Part shown: positions 6,695 to 12,355 of the stretch, one piece after another
Layout: each line of letters starts with the position of its first letter
How positions within the stretch are numbered: position 1 is the stretch's first letter
Notes under the pieces: model-generated
Told to the model about the DNA's origin: nothing
The model's input: the letters and a program-made list of their open reading frames with translations, nothing else
Databases searched by the model: none
DNA from: REEB481 sp044360435
GTDB taxonomy: Bacteria; Bacteroidota; Bacteroidia; NS11-12g; UBA955
Length of the DNA: 12,355 nucleotides
Direction of reading: 5' to 3'
Assembly (NCBI GenBank): GCA_044360435.1
Contig: JBIKKI010000066.1
Location: 1-12,355 of the forward strand
Made by a program: the position numbers and the translations under genes

Positions 6695-7435
6695 ATGAAT
6701 ATGAATGTAGATTACGTCCATTGGGGACTTTACGTAGTATTGTTCATTTTGCTTCTGATGAGCCTGATCAGCTTTTTCATCTTATCTAAAGTGCTGCACT
6801 ATCATGAATTGCTCAGGGCCGAACTGAAAACAAAGTTGTTGCGTAAGCGTCTTGACCCTCATTTTATCGGAAACTTGCTACAATCACTAACCGGATTGTT
6901 TTATCGGGGTAAAAAAGAAGAGATAGGCACTGTTATTCATGAATATGCAGGTCTGGTGAAGAGTAATTTTGAAAGCCTCGAATCGGACAACATCGCATTA
7001 GAGGAAGAAATCAAATTTCTCTTGCGTTATCTCTACACCCGAAACCTCATGTCAGAGGTGCAAATCCGTTATGAGTTGCGCATATCAATGTACACCCAAA
7101 AGCAGAAAATCCTCATTCCGGCCATGCTCCTCCAGCCCATTGTGGAAAATGCGCTGGACCATGGACTGAACGGGAATAAGAACCCGCACATCATTTTGGA
7201 TTTCCATATTGCACAGCAATTGCGCGTGCGGGTAATTGACAATGGACCGGGAATGACTGGTAAAAACCTGAATAAAGAAAATAGCAGTCTGAAAGTAACT
7301 ATGGAACGACTTCGTTTGTTAAGTAAACTCAACAATAAACCATATACACTGCACTTCCTCAATGATCTGAACGAATACCAGATTCGTCGAGGCTGCGGCA
7401 TTGAACTGAATTTACCCATTCTGCAAAACCTATGA
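6695..7435 (+). CDS. LytS-type sensor histidine kinase, short, one membrane helix
   Basis: This is the sensor kinase of a two-component pair; it should autophosphorylate and pass phosphate to the LytTR regulator downstream. I start at ATG 6695 (MNMNVDYVHW), which puts one membrane helix at about 8-31; the frame is open from an upstream ATG at 6644, but the added residues look non-coding. The His_kinase (PF06580) box is LRKRLDPHFIGNLLQSL, with H56 the expected phospho-acceptor. The ATPase part has LLQPIVENALDHG (N box, N152) and DNGPGM (182-187). The following segment SSLKVTMERLRLL matches the family end (T-x-ERL) but lacks the glycines usual just before it. At 246 residues it has no room for a periplasmic sensor domain, so the input may come from the membrane helix or a partner. 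The stop overlaps the next start (ATGA). Confidence 0.88.
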   Translation: MNMNVDYVHWGLYVVLFILLLMSLISFFILSKVLHYHELLRAELKTKLLRKRLDPHFIGNLLQSLTGLFYRGKKEEIGTVIHEYAGLVKSNFESLESDNIALEEEIKFLLRYLYTRNLMSEVQIRYELRISMYTQKQKILIPAMLLQPIVENALDHGLNGNKNPHIILDFHIAQQLRVRVIDNGPGMTGKNLNKENSSLKVTMERLRLLSKLNNKPYTLHFLNDLNEYQIRRGCGIELNLPILQNL

Positions 7436-8193
7436 CCTACACCATGGCACTTCTGGATGATGACCTTTTGAGTATTGACGCTACAAAGGGCATTATCAGT
7501 GATTTTTTCAACGACATCTTAATCACGGCTGCTTTTGACAATCCTGTTGATGCTTTAAGGGTTTTGAGCGCTCAACCTTGCGATATCCTGTTGTGCGATA
7601 TTAAAATGCCAGGGATGAACGGTTTTGAATTTGTGCAAACCCTGCGGAATTTTCAAGCACCACATGTTATTTTCCTGACCGGTTACGACAATTATGCCAT
7701 TCAGGCCATCAAAACGGGCGCATTCGATTACATTTTAAAACCCATCAGTCCGCAGAGCCTGCTGGATAGTATCCAGCGCCTCAGGGAAAAAGACCGCAAG
7801 CGCTCGGAAATGGTTGATACCGTGAACAATAAACCTTTTGACCGTTTGCTTATCAACAGAAACGACAAGATGGTGCTGCTTGAGTACAGTGAAATCAACC
7901 GTTTGTATGCCAATGGTCCGTACACGCATATATACTTGACTAACGATGAACAGGTGGTGGCCACCAAACCATTGAAGTACTTTGAACAGGCATTGTCCGG
8001 GCGTGGATTCATCAGACCTCATCGCGCCCACATGTTCAATGTGCACAACATCGTGGAAGTGCGAAAAGATGCTGATGGAAATGGGATTCTTGTATTCAAA
8101 AAAGGAAAAGAAGTATTCATTACCCAGGATTGTAAAAATCAATTGGCCAAATTGGTTGGGTTGATGCATACCATCAGCCTTCCGGAATCTTAA
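7432..8193 (+). CDS. LytTR-family response regulator
   Basis: A 253-residue transcription regulator of the LytR/AlgR/AgrA type. Receiver domain, about 3-120: acidic cluster D9-D11, phospho-acceptor D56 in LLCDIKMPGMNG, T83 in FLTGYDNYAI, and K103 in YILKPI. LytTR DNA-binding domain, about 137-245: DRLLINRNDKMVLLEYSEI, NGPYTHIYLT and the hallmark FIRPHRAHMFNVHNIVEV. The start overlaps the kinase stop by 4 bp, which supports translational coupling and cognate pairing; ATG 7444 (MALLDDD) is a possible shorter start. Targets are unknown. The divergent paralogue operon and its own promoter region are natural candidates by position only. Confidence 0.93.
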   Translation: MTYTMALLDDDLLSIDATKGIISDFFNDILITAAFDNPVDALRVLSAQPCDILLCDIKMPGMNGFEFVQTLRNFQAPHVIFLTGYDNYAIQAIKTGAFDYILKPISPQSLLDSIQRLREKDRKRSEMVDTVNNKPFDRLLINRNDKMVLLEYSEINRLYANGPYTHIYLTNDEQVVATKPLKYFEQALSGRGFIRPHRAHMFNVHNIVEVRKDADGNGILVFKKGKEVFITQDCKNQLAKLVGLMHTISLPES

Positions 8194-8220
8194 AGACTCC
8201 TAACGCGGTCTTGTTTATTA
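8193..8220 (+). terminator. Possible weak terminator after the response regulator
   Basis: AAGACT (8193-8198) can pair with GGTCTT (8207-8212) across an 8-nt loop, followed by GTTTATTA. The stem is only 6 bp with one G-T pair and the T tract is interrupted, so at best it is a leaky terminator separating the regulatory pair from the glycan cluster. Confidence 0.25.
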
Positions 8221-8227
8221 TTGCGCC

Positions 8228-9490
8228 GTGAAGGTATTCAGCGCGATTGGCTCGGAATGGCGGCATTCCCGTTTGTACCGGCTCTACATCCTGCTGTTGC
8301 TGGCAGGATTCCTGAAACAATGTATTGACTATGCTGCCCTGGTTGATGCTGCTGAATACCTGCAGGCTGCGCATCATTTAACCCAAGGACACTGGTCTAG
8401 TTGTGGCGATTTGCTGCCCTGTGGTTCTCATTGGCTGGAAGCCACACGCCGCACGCCGGGCTATCCTTTATTGTTGCTGGCAGTTGATTTTATTCCCTGG
8501 CTGCTTATCGGTATTCAATGTGTACTGGCTGCCTGGATTCCACTGTGGAGCAAGCGCTTGCTTGAACTGTTTGAAACTTCAACCCATAGCCGCAGGTTTC
8601 TGTTGATGGCCTTCCTGTTGTATCCGCTGCAGATCTTCTACAGCAATCTGTTGATGCCTGAAATTTGGGTGCAGGCCCTGATGCTGCTCGGCATCTTGCA
8701 ATTGGCTTTAAGGAACTACAGAAACATTCCCTGGATTCTTTCGGCGCTTGTTCTGCTGAAACCTGTTTTTATCATCTTCCTGCCTCTTGCACTGCTGTTG
8801 TTCTTTAAAACTCAAAAACAAAGATGGTTGCAACTTCTGCCCATGGCGGTGGTATTGCTGGTTTCATGGATCAACTACAGGAACATAACTTGGTTTCATT
8901 TCACCTCAGTGGCTACCGAAAATGCCTTTGAATACAACATGCGGGCAGTGATGAATCGCGTTAATACTCCGAATGAAATAGAGGCGCTTTACAAAAACTA
9001 TGGCAAGGTTCTGAAGCCTTTGAATGATGTTGATCGCGCACAGTTCATGCGCCGCGTGAGTAGCGAAAAAATCAGGAAGCACCTGAACGTTTATTTCATG
9101 CTGCATGTGCGCGGTTCTGTTGCCACGTTGCTGGATCCGGGGCGGTATGACCTGGTTGCTTTTTTGGGACTCAGAGATGGAGGCGGCTTCATGAACATCA
9201 AAACCGCGGAACGCCAATTTCCCCCCTGGCCACAACTGGTTTATATGGGTGTTCTCTTGCTGTGGCGTTTGGTGCTGCTGTGGCTTGCCATACGCTGGTG
9301 GCTTCAATGCAACAACTGGTTCTTGCGGATGCTGATTGTGATTCCATTATTGCTTTTACCGTTCAGCGCCGGCCCGGTAGGTTCGGCCAGATATTTATTC
9401 CCGGTTGCCCCGCTGTTGTTCGTGATGGCAGCCGCCGGCCTGAATACAATCAGAAATAAGCGAAACCATGAAGCGGATCCTGTTGCTTAG
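8228..9490 (+). CDS. GT-C fold membrane glycosyltransferase (GT39/ArnT-like)
   Basis: A 420-residue polytopic membrane protein starting at GTG 8228 (no clear ribosome binding site, 34 bp after the regulator stop). It should transfer a sugar from a lipid-phosphate donor on the outer face of the inner membrane. Evidence: an N-terminal helix (about 17-35), then a loop with the acidic motif DAAEY (40-44) as in GT-C enzymes; RRTPGYPLLLLA (74-85), matching the R-x-PGYP motif of the PMT_2/ArnT group; YSNLLMPEIWVQALML (138-153), matching the family's yS-x-x-x-xxE segment; a long soluble loop at about 225-330; and a C-terminal SARYLFPVAPLL (386-397), matching R-Y-x-x-P-x-x-P. About ten hydrophobic segments are visible. 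The gene overlaps the phosphoesterase by 23 bp. Donor and acceptor cannot be read from the sequence. Confidence 0.75.
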   Translation: MKVFSAIGSEWRHSRLYRLYILLLLAGFLKQCIDYAALVDAAEYLQAAHHLTQGHWSSCGDLLPCGSHWLEATRRTPGYPLLLLAVDFIPWLLIGIQCVLAAWIPLWSKRLLELFETSTHSRRFLLMAFLLYPLQIFYSNLLMPEIWVQALMLLGILQLALRNYRNIPWILSALVLLKPVFIIFLPLALLLFFKTQKQRWLQLLPMAVVLLVSWINYRNITWFHFTSVATENAFEYNMRAVMNRVNTPNEIEALYKNYGKVLKPLNDVDRAQFMRRVSSEKIRKHLNVYFMLHVRGSVATLLDPGRYDLVAFLGLRDGGGFMNIKTAERQFPPWPQLVYMGVLLLWRLVLLWLAIRWWLQCNNWFLRMLIVIPLLLLPFSAGPVGSARYLFPVAPLLFVMAAAGLNTIRNKRNHEADPVA

Positions 9491-9992
9491 CGATACCCAC
9501 GGACATCTGGATGATGCCATATTAAGACATGTTTCACAAGCCGATGAAATTTGGCACGCCGGGGATTGGGGCGGAGGCATGTTGGTAAGCGACCGGCTGG
9601 AAGCCCTAAAACCCCTTCGTGGCGTATATGGAAACATTGATGGAACCGCATTAAGGCAAGTGCACCCTGAGGTTCAGGTGTTTGAATCAGAAGGATTTAA
9701 GGTGTTGATGATCCACATTGGCGGTTATCCGGGTCATTTCCCTGCAGCGGTGCGTCAGCTAATTGTCCGCGAAAAACCAAATATGTTTGTGTGCGGTCAT
9801 TCGCACATCCTTCGGGTGATGCGCGACCGGCAATACGGCATGTGGTGCCTGAATCCGGGAGCCGCCGGCATTTCCGGTTTTCACCAGAAACGAACCATGC
9901 TGCGGTTTATCCTGCATCAGGGACAACTGCTGGAGCCTGCCGTGATTGAATTGGGCCCGCGCTCTGCGCTTCCCGACAAGGACTATCTTTGA
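9468..9992 (+). CDS. Metallophosphoesterase, YfcE/MJ0936 family
   Basis: A 174-residue cytoplasmic two-metal phosphoesterase of the Metallophos_2 family. Metal ligands are visible in order: D9-x-H11 (LLSDTHGH), D33 (HAGDWG), N56 (VYGNIDG; the usual form is GN-x-D), H83 (MIHIGG), and H111/H113 in CGHSHI. LNPGAAG (128-134) matches the family's C-terminal NPGS region. Length is normal for the family, whose members hydrolyse phosphodiesters in vitro and mostly lack known physiological substrates. The gene starts inside the end of the membrane glycosyltransferase (23-bp overlap) and is followed after 7 bp by the methyltransferase, so it is co-transcribed within the glycan cluster. A role in that pathway is inference. 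Confidence 0.92.
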   Translation: MKRILLLSDTHGHLDDAILRHVSQADEIWHAGDWGGGMLVSDRLEALKPLRGVYGNIDGTALRQVHPEVQVFESEGFKVLMIHIGGYPGHFPAAVRQLIVREKPNMFVCGHSHILRVMRDRQYGMWCLNPGAAGISGFHQKRTMLRFILHQGQLLEPAVIELGPRSALPDKDYL

Positions 9993-9999
9993 ACACCAA

Positions 10000-10818
10000 A
10001 TGCGCATCCTTTTTGGCATCATTGGCGGTCGTTTGTTCCGGGGGTTGTATGAGTTCCTGAACAATCGCTCATTTCGAAGCTGGTTGTTTTTCTTGTGCAG
10101 CAAACCGCTGGGAAAACGTTACCAACGCAGCAGTTTCAGGTGGAATGGTGCCTATTTCCAGGTTCCGGATGCCTTATCATTCTTCTGGCAATTTCATGAA
10201 ATCATGGTGCGCAAAGCCTACCATTTCCCTTCAGAAAAATCCAATCCCGTGATTTTTGACTGTGGAAGCAATGTTGGGCTCAGCCTTTATGCGTACCGTC
10301 AGCAATACCCGGCTGCGCGCATTGTGGCCTTTGAACCTGATCCAAAGGTCTTTGAACTGTTGGAACAGAACATCGAACGCAATAAGCTGCAGCCTGTTGA
10401 ATTGCATCAAGCTGCGGTGTGGACGGAACAGGGAAACCTTCAATTTCACAGTGAAGGTGCCGATGGCGGTGCTTTGGGCAGCGGATCTTTAACCGTTCAG
10501 ACCATTGACCTGAAGGCTTTGCTGGAACAGGAACAAGAGGTTGATTTTCTGAAAATGGACATCGAAGGGGCAGAACATGCGGTGATTCCTCATATTCAGC
10601 CGCAACTGCACAAAATCAGAAACCTGTTTATTGAATTCCACAGTTACCAAGGGCAGGCGCAGCAACTGCAGCATATCCTGGAAGCGCTGTCGTCTTCGGG
10701 TTTCAGCTATTATCTGGAAACAGATGTGCGCCGCAAGAATCCCTTCATCCCGCGCAAAACCGACGGGAACGGCCCGGAATTTCAAACCAATATTTTCGCG
10801 GTAAACCTCCGTCCATGA
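10000..10818 (+). CDS. FkbM-family SAM-dependent methyltransferase
   Basis: A 272-residue methyltransferase. I start at ATG 10000 (MRILFGIIGG), 7 bp after the phosphoesterase stop; the frame is open upstream to ATG 9946, which would overlap the preceding gene by 47 bp. Rossmann motif I is VIFDCGSNVGLS (84-95), the acidic loop is FEPDP (111-115), and the FkbM hallmark LKMDIEGAE lies at 184-192, followed by LFIEFHSY (209-216). The N-terminal 80 residues include a basic, partly hydrophobic region that could touch the membrane. FkbM enzymes O-methylate hydroxyl groups of sugars or polyketides; given the neighbouring glycosyltransferases a sugar acceptor is likely. The stop overlaps the next start (ATGA). 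Confidence 0.9.
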   Translation: MRILFGIIGGRLFRGLYEFLNNRSFRSWLFFLCSKPLGKRYQRSSFRWNGAYFQVPDALSFFWQFHEIMVRKAYHFPSEKSNPVIFDCGSNVGLSLYAYRQQYPAARIVAFEPDPKVFELLEQNIERNKLQPVELHQAAVWTEQGNLQFHSEGADGGALGSGSLTVQTIDLKALLEQEQEVDFLKMDIEGAEHAVIPHIQPQLHKIRNLFIEFHSYQGQAQQLQHILEALSSSGFSYYLETDVRRKNPFIPRKTDGNGPEFQTNIFAVNLRP

Positions 10819-11987
10819 AGGTTGTACATCTCAATACCAACGCCACAGGAGGCGCAGCTACTGCATGTTTCAGGCTCCATCGGGCATTGGTGGAATCGGG
10901 CGTTGACAGCAAGGTTGTCACCCTGAAAAGCGGAGGTTCAGATGATCCGCGCATCGACTCCTGGGAACAGGAACATCCGCAATTCTTTGGATGGAAAAAC
11001 ACCTGGAACCGCATCTGCAACAAGTGGCCTACATTGGGAAAGCCAGCTCATTTTTTCAGCAGTCCTCATTCTGTTTTTCACGTTGAATCTCATCCCTGGG
11101 TTCAGGAAGCCGATATCGTGCACCTGCACTGGGTGGCCAAGTTCATCGATTACCGGCGCTTCTTTCAACAGAAAAAAAACTATGTATGGACTTTGCACGA
11201 CATGCAGCCGTTCAGCGGAGGTTTTCATTATACCGGCGGAATGGACATTAAATCCTACCGCAAACTGATTGAGCGGAACGAGCGCATCAAGATACAAGCC
11301 CTCAAGAACATTCGGCTACAGCCTGTGGCGCCGTCGGACTGGCTGTGTCAACTGGCCCAATCGTCCAGGGTATTTGCCGATAAAGGATGCCTGCACATTC
11401 CCAACTGCATTGACACGCACATTTTCAAACCCGGGAATTTGTTGGAACTGAGGCGCGAGCTGGGCTGGCCGGAACATCAGAAAGTGCTGTTGTTTCTGGC
11501 GGAAAACCTGGACGAGCCTCGGAAAGGTTTTTCATTACTGGTGGAAGCCCTGCGCTCCATGAACCTGAACAATACACTGCTGGTTGCCGTGGGAAAATCA
11601 CCAGAAGGGCTGGATGGCTTGCCTTACATCCATATTCCGTTTACCACCGATGAACAACGGCTGGCCATGATTTATGCCGCTGCCGACTACTACATTACAC
11701 CAAGTCTGGAAGACAATCTCCCAAATACCGTGATGGAATCGCTGGCCTGCGGTACGCCGGTCATTGCGTTTCATACCGGCGGAATTCCCGAAATGGTTCA
11801 GGATGGCTTCAATGGGTTCATTTGTGCACGCGCTGATGCAGAATCGCTGAAGCTGGGAATCGAACAGGCATTGAACAACGACCACCTTGCCGTGCTTTCA
11901 CAACAAGCCGAAGATTCCGTGCACGAGCGTTACCGCTTCCCCATCATTGCACAGAAATACAAACAGTTGTACCAGCAATTCCTTTAA
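10815..11987 (+). CDS. GT4-family glycosyltransferase (WcaC-like)
   Basis: A 390-residue GT-B glycosyltransferase of family 4 (Glycos_transf_1). N-terminal half: MKVVHLNTNATGGAATACFR (1-20, nucleotide-sugar-enzyme glycine loop), IVHLHWV (101-107) and VWTLHDMQPFSGGFHY (124-139), typical of the WcaC group of exopolysaccharide enzymes. C-terminal donor-binding half: VAPSDWL, HIPNCIDTHIFKPG (194-207), DEPRKGFSLLVEAL (233-246) and SLEDNLPNTVMESLACGTPV (297-316). In the last motif the usual E-x7-E pair reads D-x7-E (E308 retained), a variant that occurs in the family. The Cys-rich segment that often follows the HDMWPFTGGCHY motif is absent. The gene overlaps the methyltransferase by 4 bp, so the two are likely coupled. 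Sugar specificity cannot be deduced. Confidence 0.92.
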   Translation: MKVVHLNTNATGGAATACFRLHRALVESGVDSKVVTLKSGGSDDPRIDSWEQEHPQFFGWKNTWNRICNKWPTLGKPAHFFSSPHSVFHVESHPWVQEADIVHLHWVAKFIDYRRFFQQKKNYVWTLHDMQPFSGGFHYTGGMDIKSYRKLIERNERIKIQALKNIRLQPVAPSDWLCQLAQSSRVFADKGCLHIPNCIDTHIFKPGNLLELRRELGWPEHQKVLLFLAENLDEPRKGFSLLVEALRSMNLNNTLLVAVGKSPEGLDGLPYIHIPFTTDEQRLAMIYAAADYYITPSLEDNLPNTVMESLACGTPVIAFHTGGIPEMVQDGFNGFICARADAESLKLGIEQALNNDHLAVLSQQAEDSVHERYRFPIIAQKYKQLYQQFL

Positions 11988-11991
11988 GCTG

Positions 11992-12153
11992 ATGCTGCGA
12001 AAATGGGGACTTTTCCTGCTGTTTGGGGCTTTGGTTTATCTGCTTGCCTCAAAAGCCGGAATTACGCAATGGCCTGTATTTAGACTGAGTGGAAAATTGA
12101 TGGCGGTGGTGCTTGTGTTGGTATTCGTTCGGAGACTTGTGAGTGGTAAGTAG
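11992..12153 (+). CDS. Small hypothetical membrane protein, 53 residues
   Basis: ATG 11992 lies 4 bp after the glycosyltransferase stop. The product begins MLRKWGLFLLFGALVYLLAS and contains two hydrophobic stretches (about 6-19 and 37-46) with basic ends (RK, RR), as in small inner-membrane proteins. The spacing makes it the last gene of the glycan cluster. Its last four codons (GTG AGT GGT AAG) and the TAG stop fall within the start of the heptamer array, so the natural C-terminus may have been changed by the array. I recognise no family. An upstream open part of the frame (from 11887) is antiparallel in sense to nothing useful and overlaps the glycosyltransferase, so I reject it. Confidence 0.5.
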   Translation: MLRKWGLFLLFGALVYLLASKAGITQWPVFRLSGKLMAVVLVLVFVRRLVSGK

Positions 12154-12355
12154 TTTGTAGTTTGTAGTAAGCAGTTAGTGGTAAGTAGTTTGTAGTAAGC
12201 AGTTAGTGGTAAGTAGTTTGCAGTAAGCAGTTAGTGGTAAGTAGTTTGTAGTAAGCAGTTAGTGGTAAGCAGTTAGTGGTAAGTAGTTTGTAGTAAGTAG
12301 TTTGTAGTAAGTAGTTTGTAGTAAGTAGTTTGTAGTAAGTAGTTTGTAGTAAGTA
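12139..12355. repeat. Heptamer-based tandem array, 31 units, open at right edge
   Basis: The stretch divides without remainder into 31 heptamers: GTGAGTG, GTAAGTA, GTTTGTA, GTAAGCA, GTTAGTG and one GTTTGCA, all of the form GTNNGTR or GTNNGCA. They combine into two 14-bp units, A (GTAAGTAGTTTGTA) and B (GTAAGCAGTTAGTG). After an A and an extra GTTTGTA, the order is B A B A' B A B B A A A A A and a partial A. The plus strand is nearly free of C. Every frame meets TAG or TAA, so it is non-coding. Heptamer arrays of this sort occur between genes in cyanobacteria and other bacteria; growth by slippage or recombination is the usual explanation. Confidence 0.95.

Noticed and set aside
6266..6698. 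Short open frames in the divergent intergenic region
   Set aside because: They have no signal peptide, domain, compositional bias or coupling to neighbours, and their lengths are expected by chance.
7735..8169. Minus-strand open frame of 144 codons
   Set aside because: It is antisense to the response regulator, whose receiver and LytTR motifs are unmistakable.
12139..12355. CRISPR array
   Set aside because: The units are contiguous 7/14-bp repeats with no unique spacers and no cas genes nearby.

Overview
The window looks like a chromosomal fragment of a Bacteroidota bacterium. The signs are secreted proteins of a formylglycine-generating-enzyme-like (FGE-like) family, a LytS/LytTR two-component pair, weak Shine-Dalgarno signals and moderate GC content. 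I cannot name a genus. No tRNA, rRNA, transposase, integrase or CRISPR was recognised.

Left half (1-5966, all minus strand): four tandem paralogues, transcribed right to left and separated by only 33-38 bp, so probably one operon. Each has a signal peptide, an N-terminal Trp-rich beta-type domain of about 140 residues ending at an 'AIEMVYVPQGSFYVGSG' block, and (in the three complete copies) a FGE-sulfatase-like (SUMF1/EgtB/PvdO superfamily) C-terminal domain. The two cysteines used for catalysis by true FGE are absent, so these look like secreted scaffold or binding proteins. The leftmost copy runs off the window edge. Its N-terminal domain carries two inserted Gly/Ser/Thr-rich modules that the other three lack.

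Middle (5967-6694): a 728-bp divergent intergenic region with no convincing gene. It holds a few short repeats that could be operators.

Right of that (6695-8193, plus strand): a short LytS-type sensor histidine kinase with one membrane helix and a LytTR response regulator, overlapping by 4 bp.

Right end (8228-12153, plus strand): a compact, partly overlapping cluster: a GT-C (GT39/ArnT-like) membrane glycosyltransferase, a YfcE/MJ0936-type metallophosphoesterase, an FkbM-family methyltransferase, a GT4 glycosyltransferase and a 53-residue membrane protein. This suggests synthesis or decoration of a cell-surface glycan. The window closes in an array of 31 heptamers, organised largely as two alternating 14-bp variants, which supplies the last codons and stop of the small membrane gene and runs off the edge.

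The most unusual parts are the tandem paralogue family, with its module insertions and divergent C-terminal tips, and the terminal heptamer array. Whether the two-component pair controls the divergent paralogue operon is only an inference from position.
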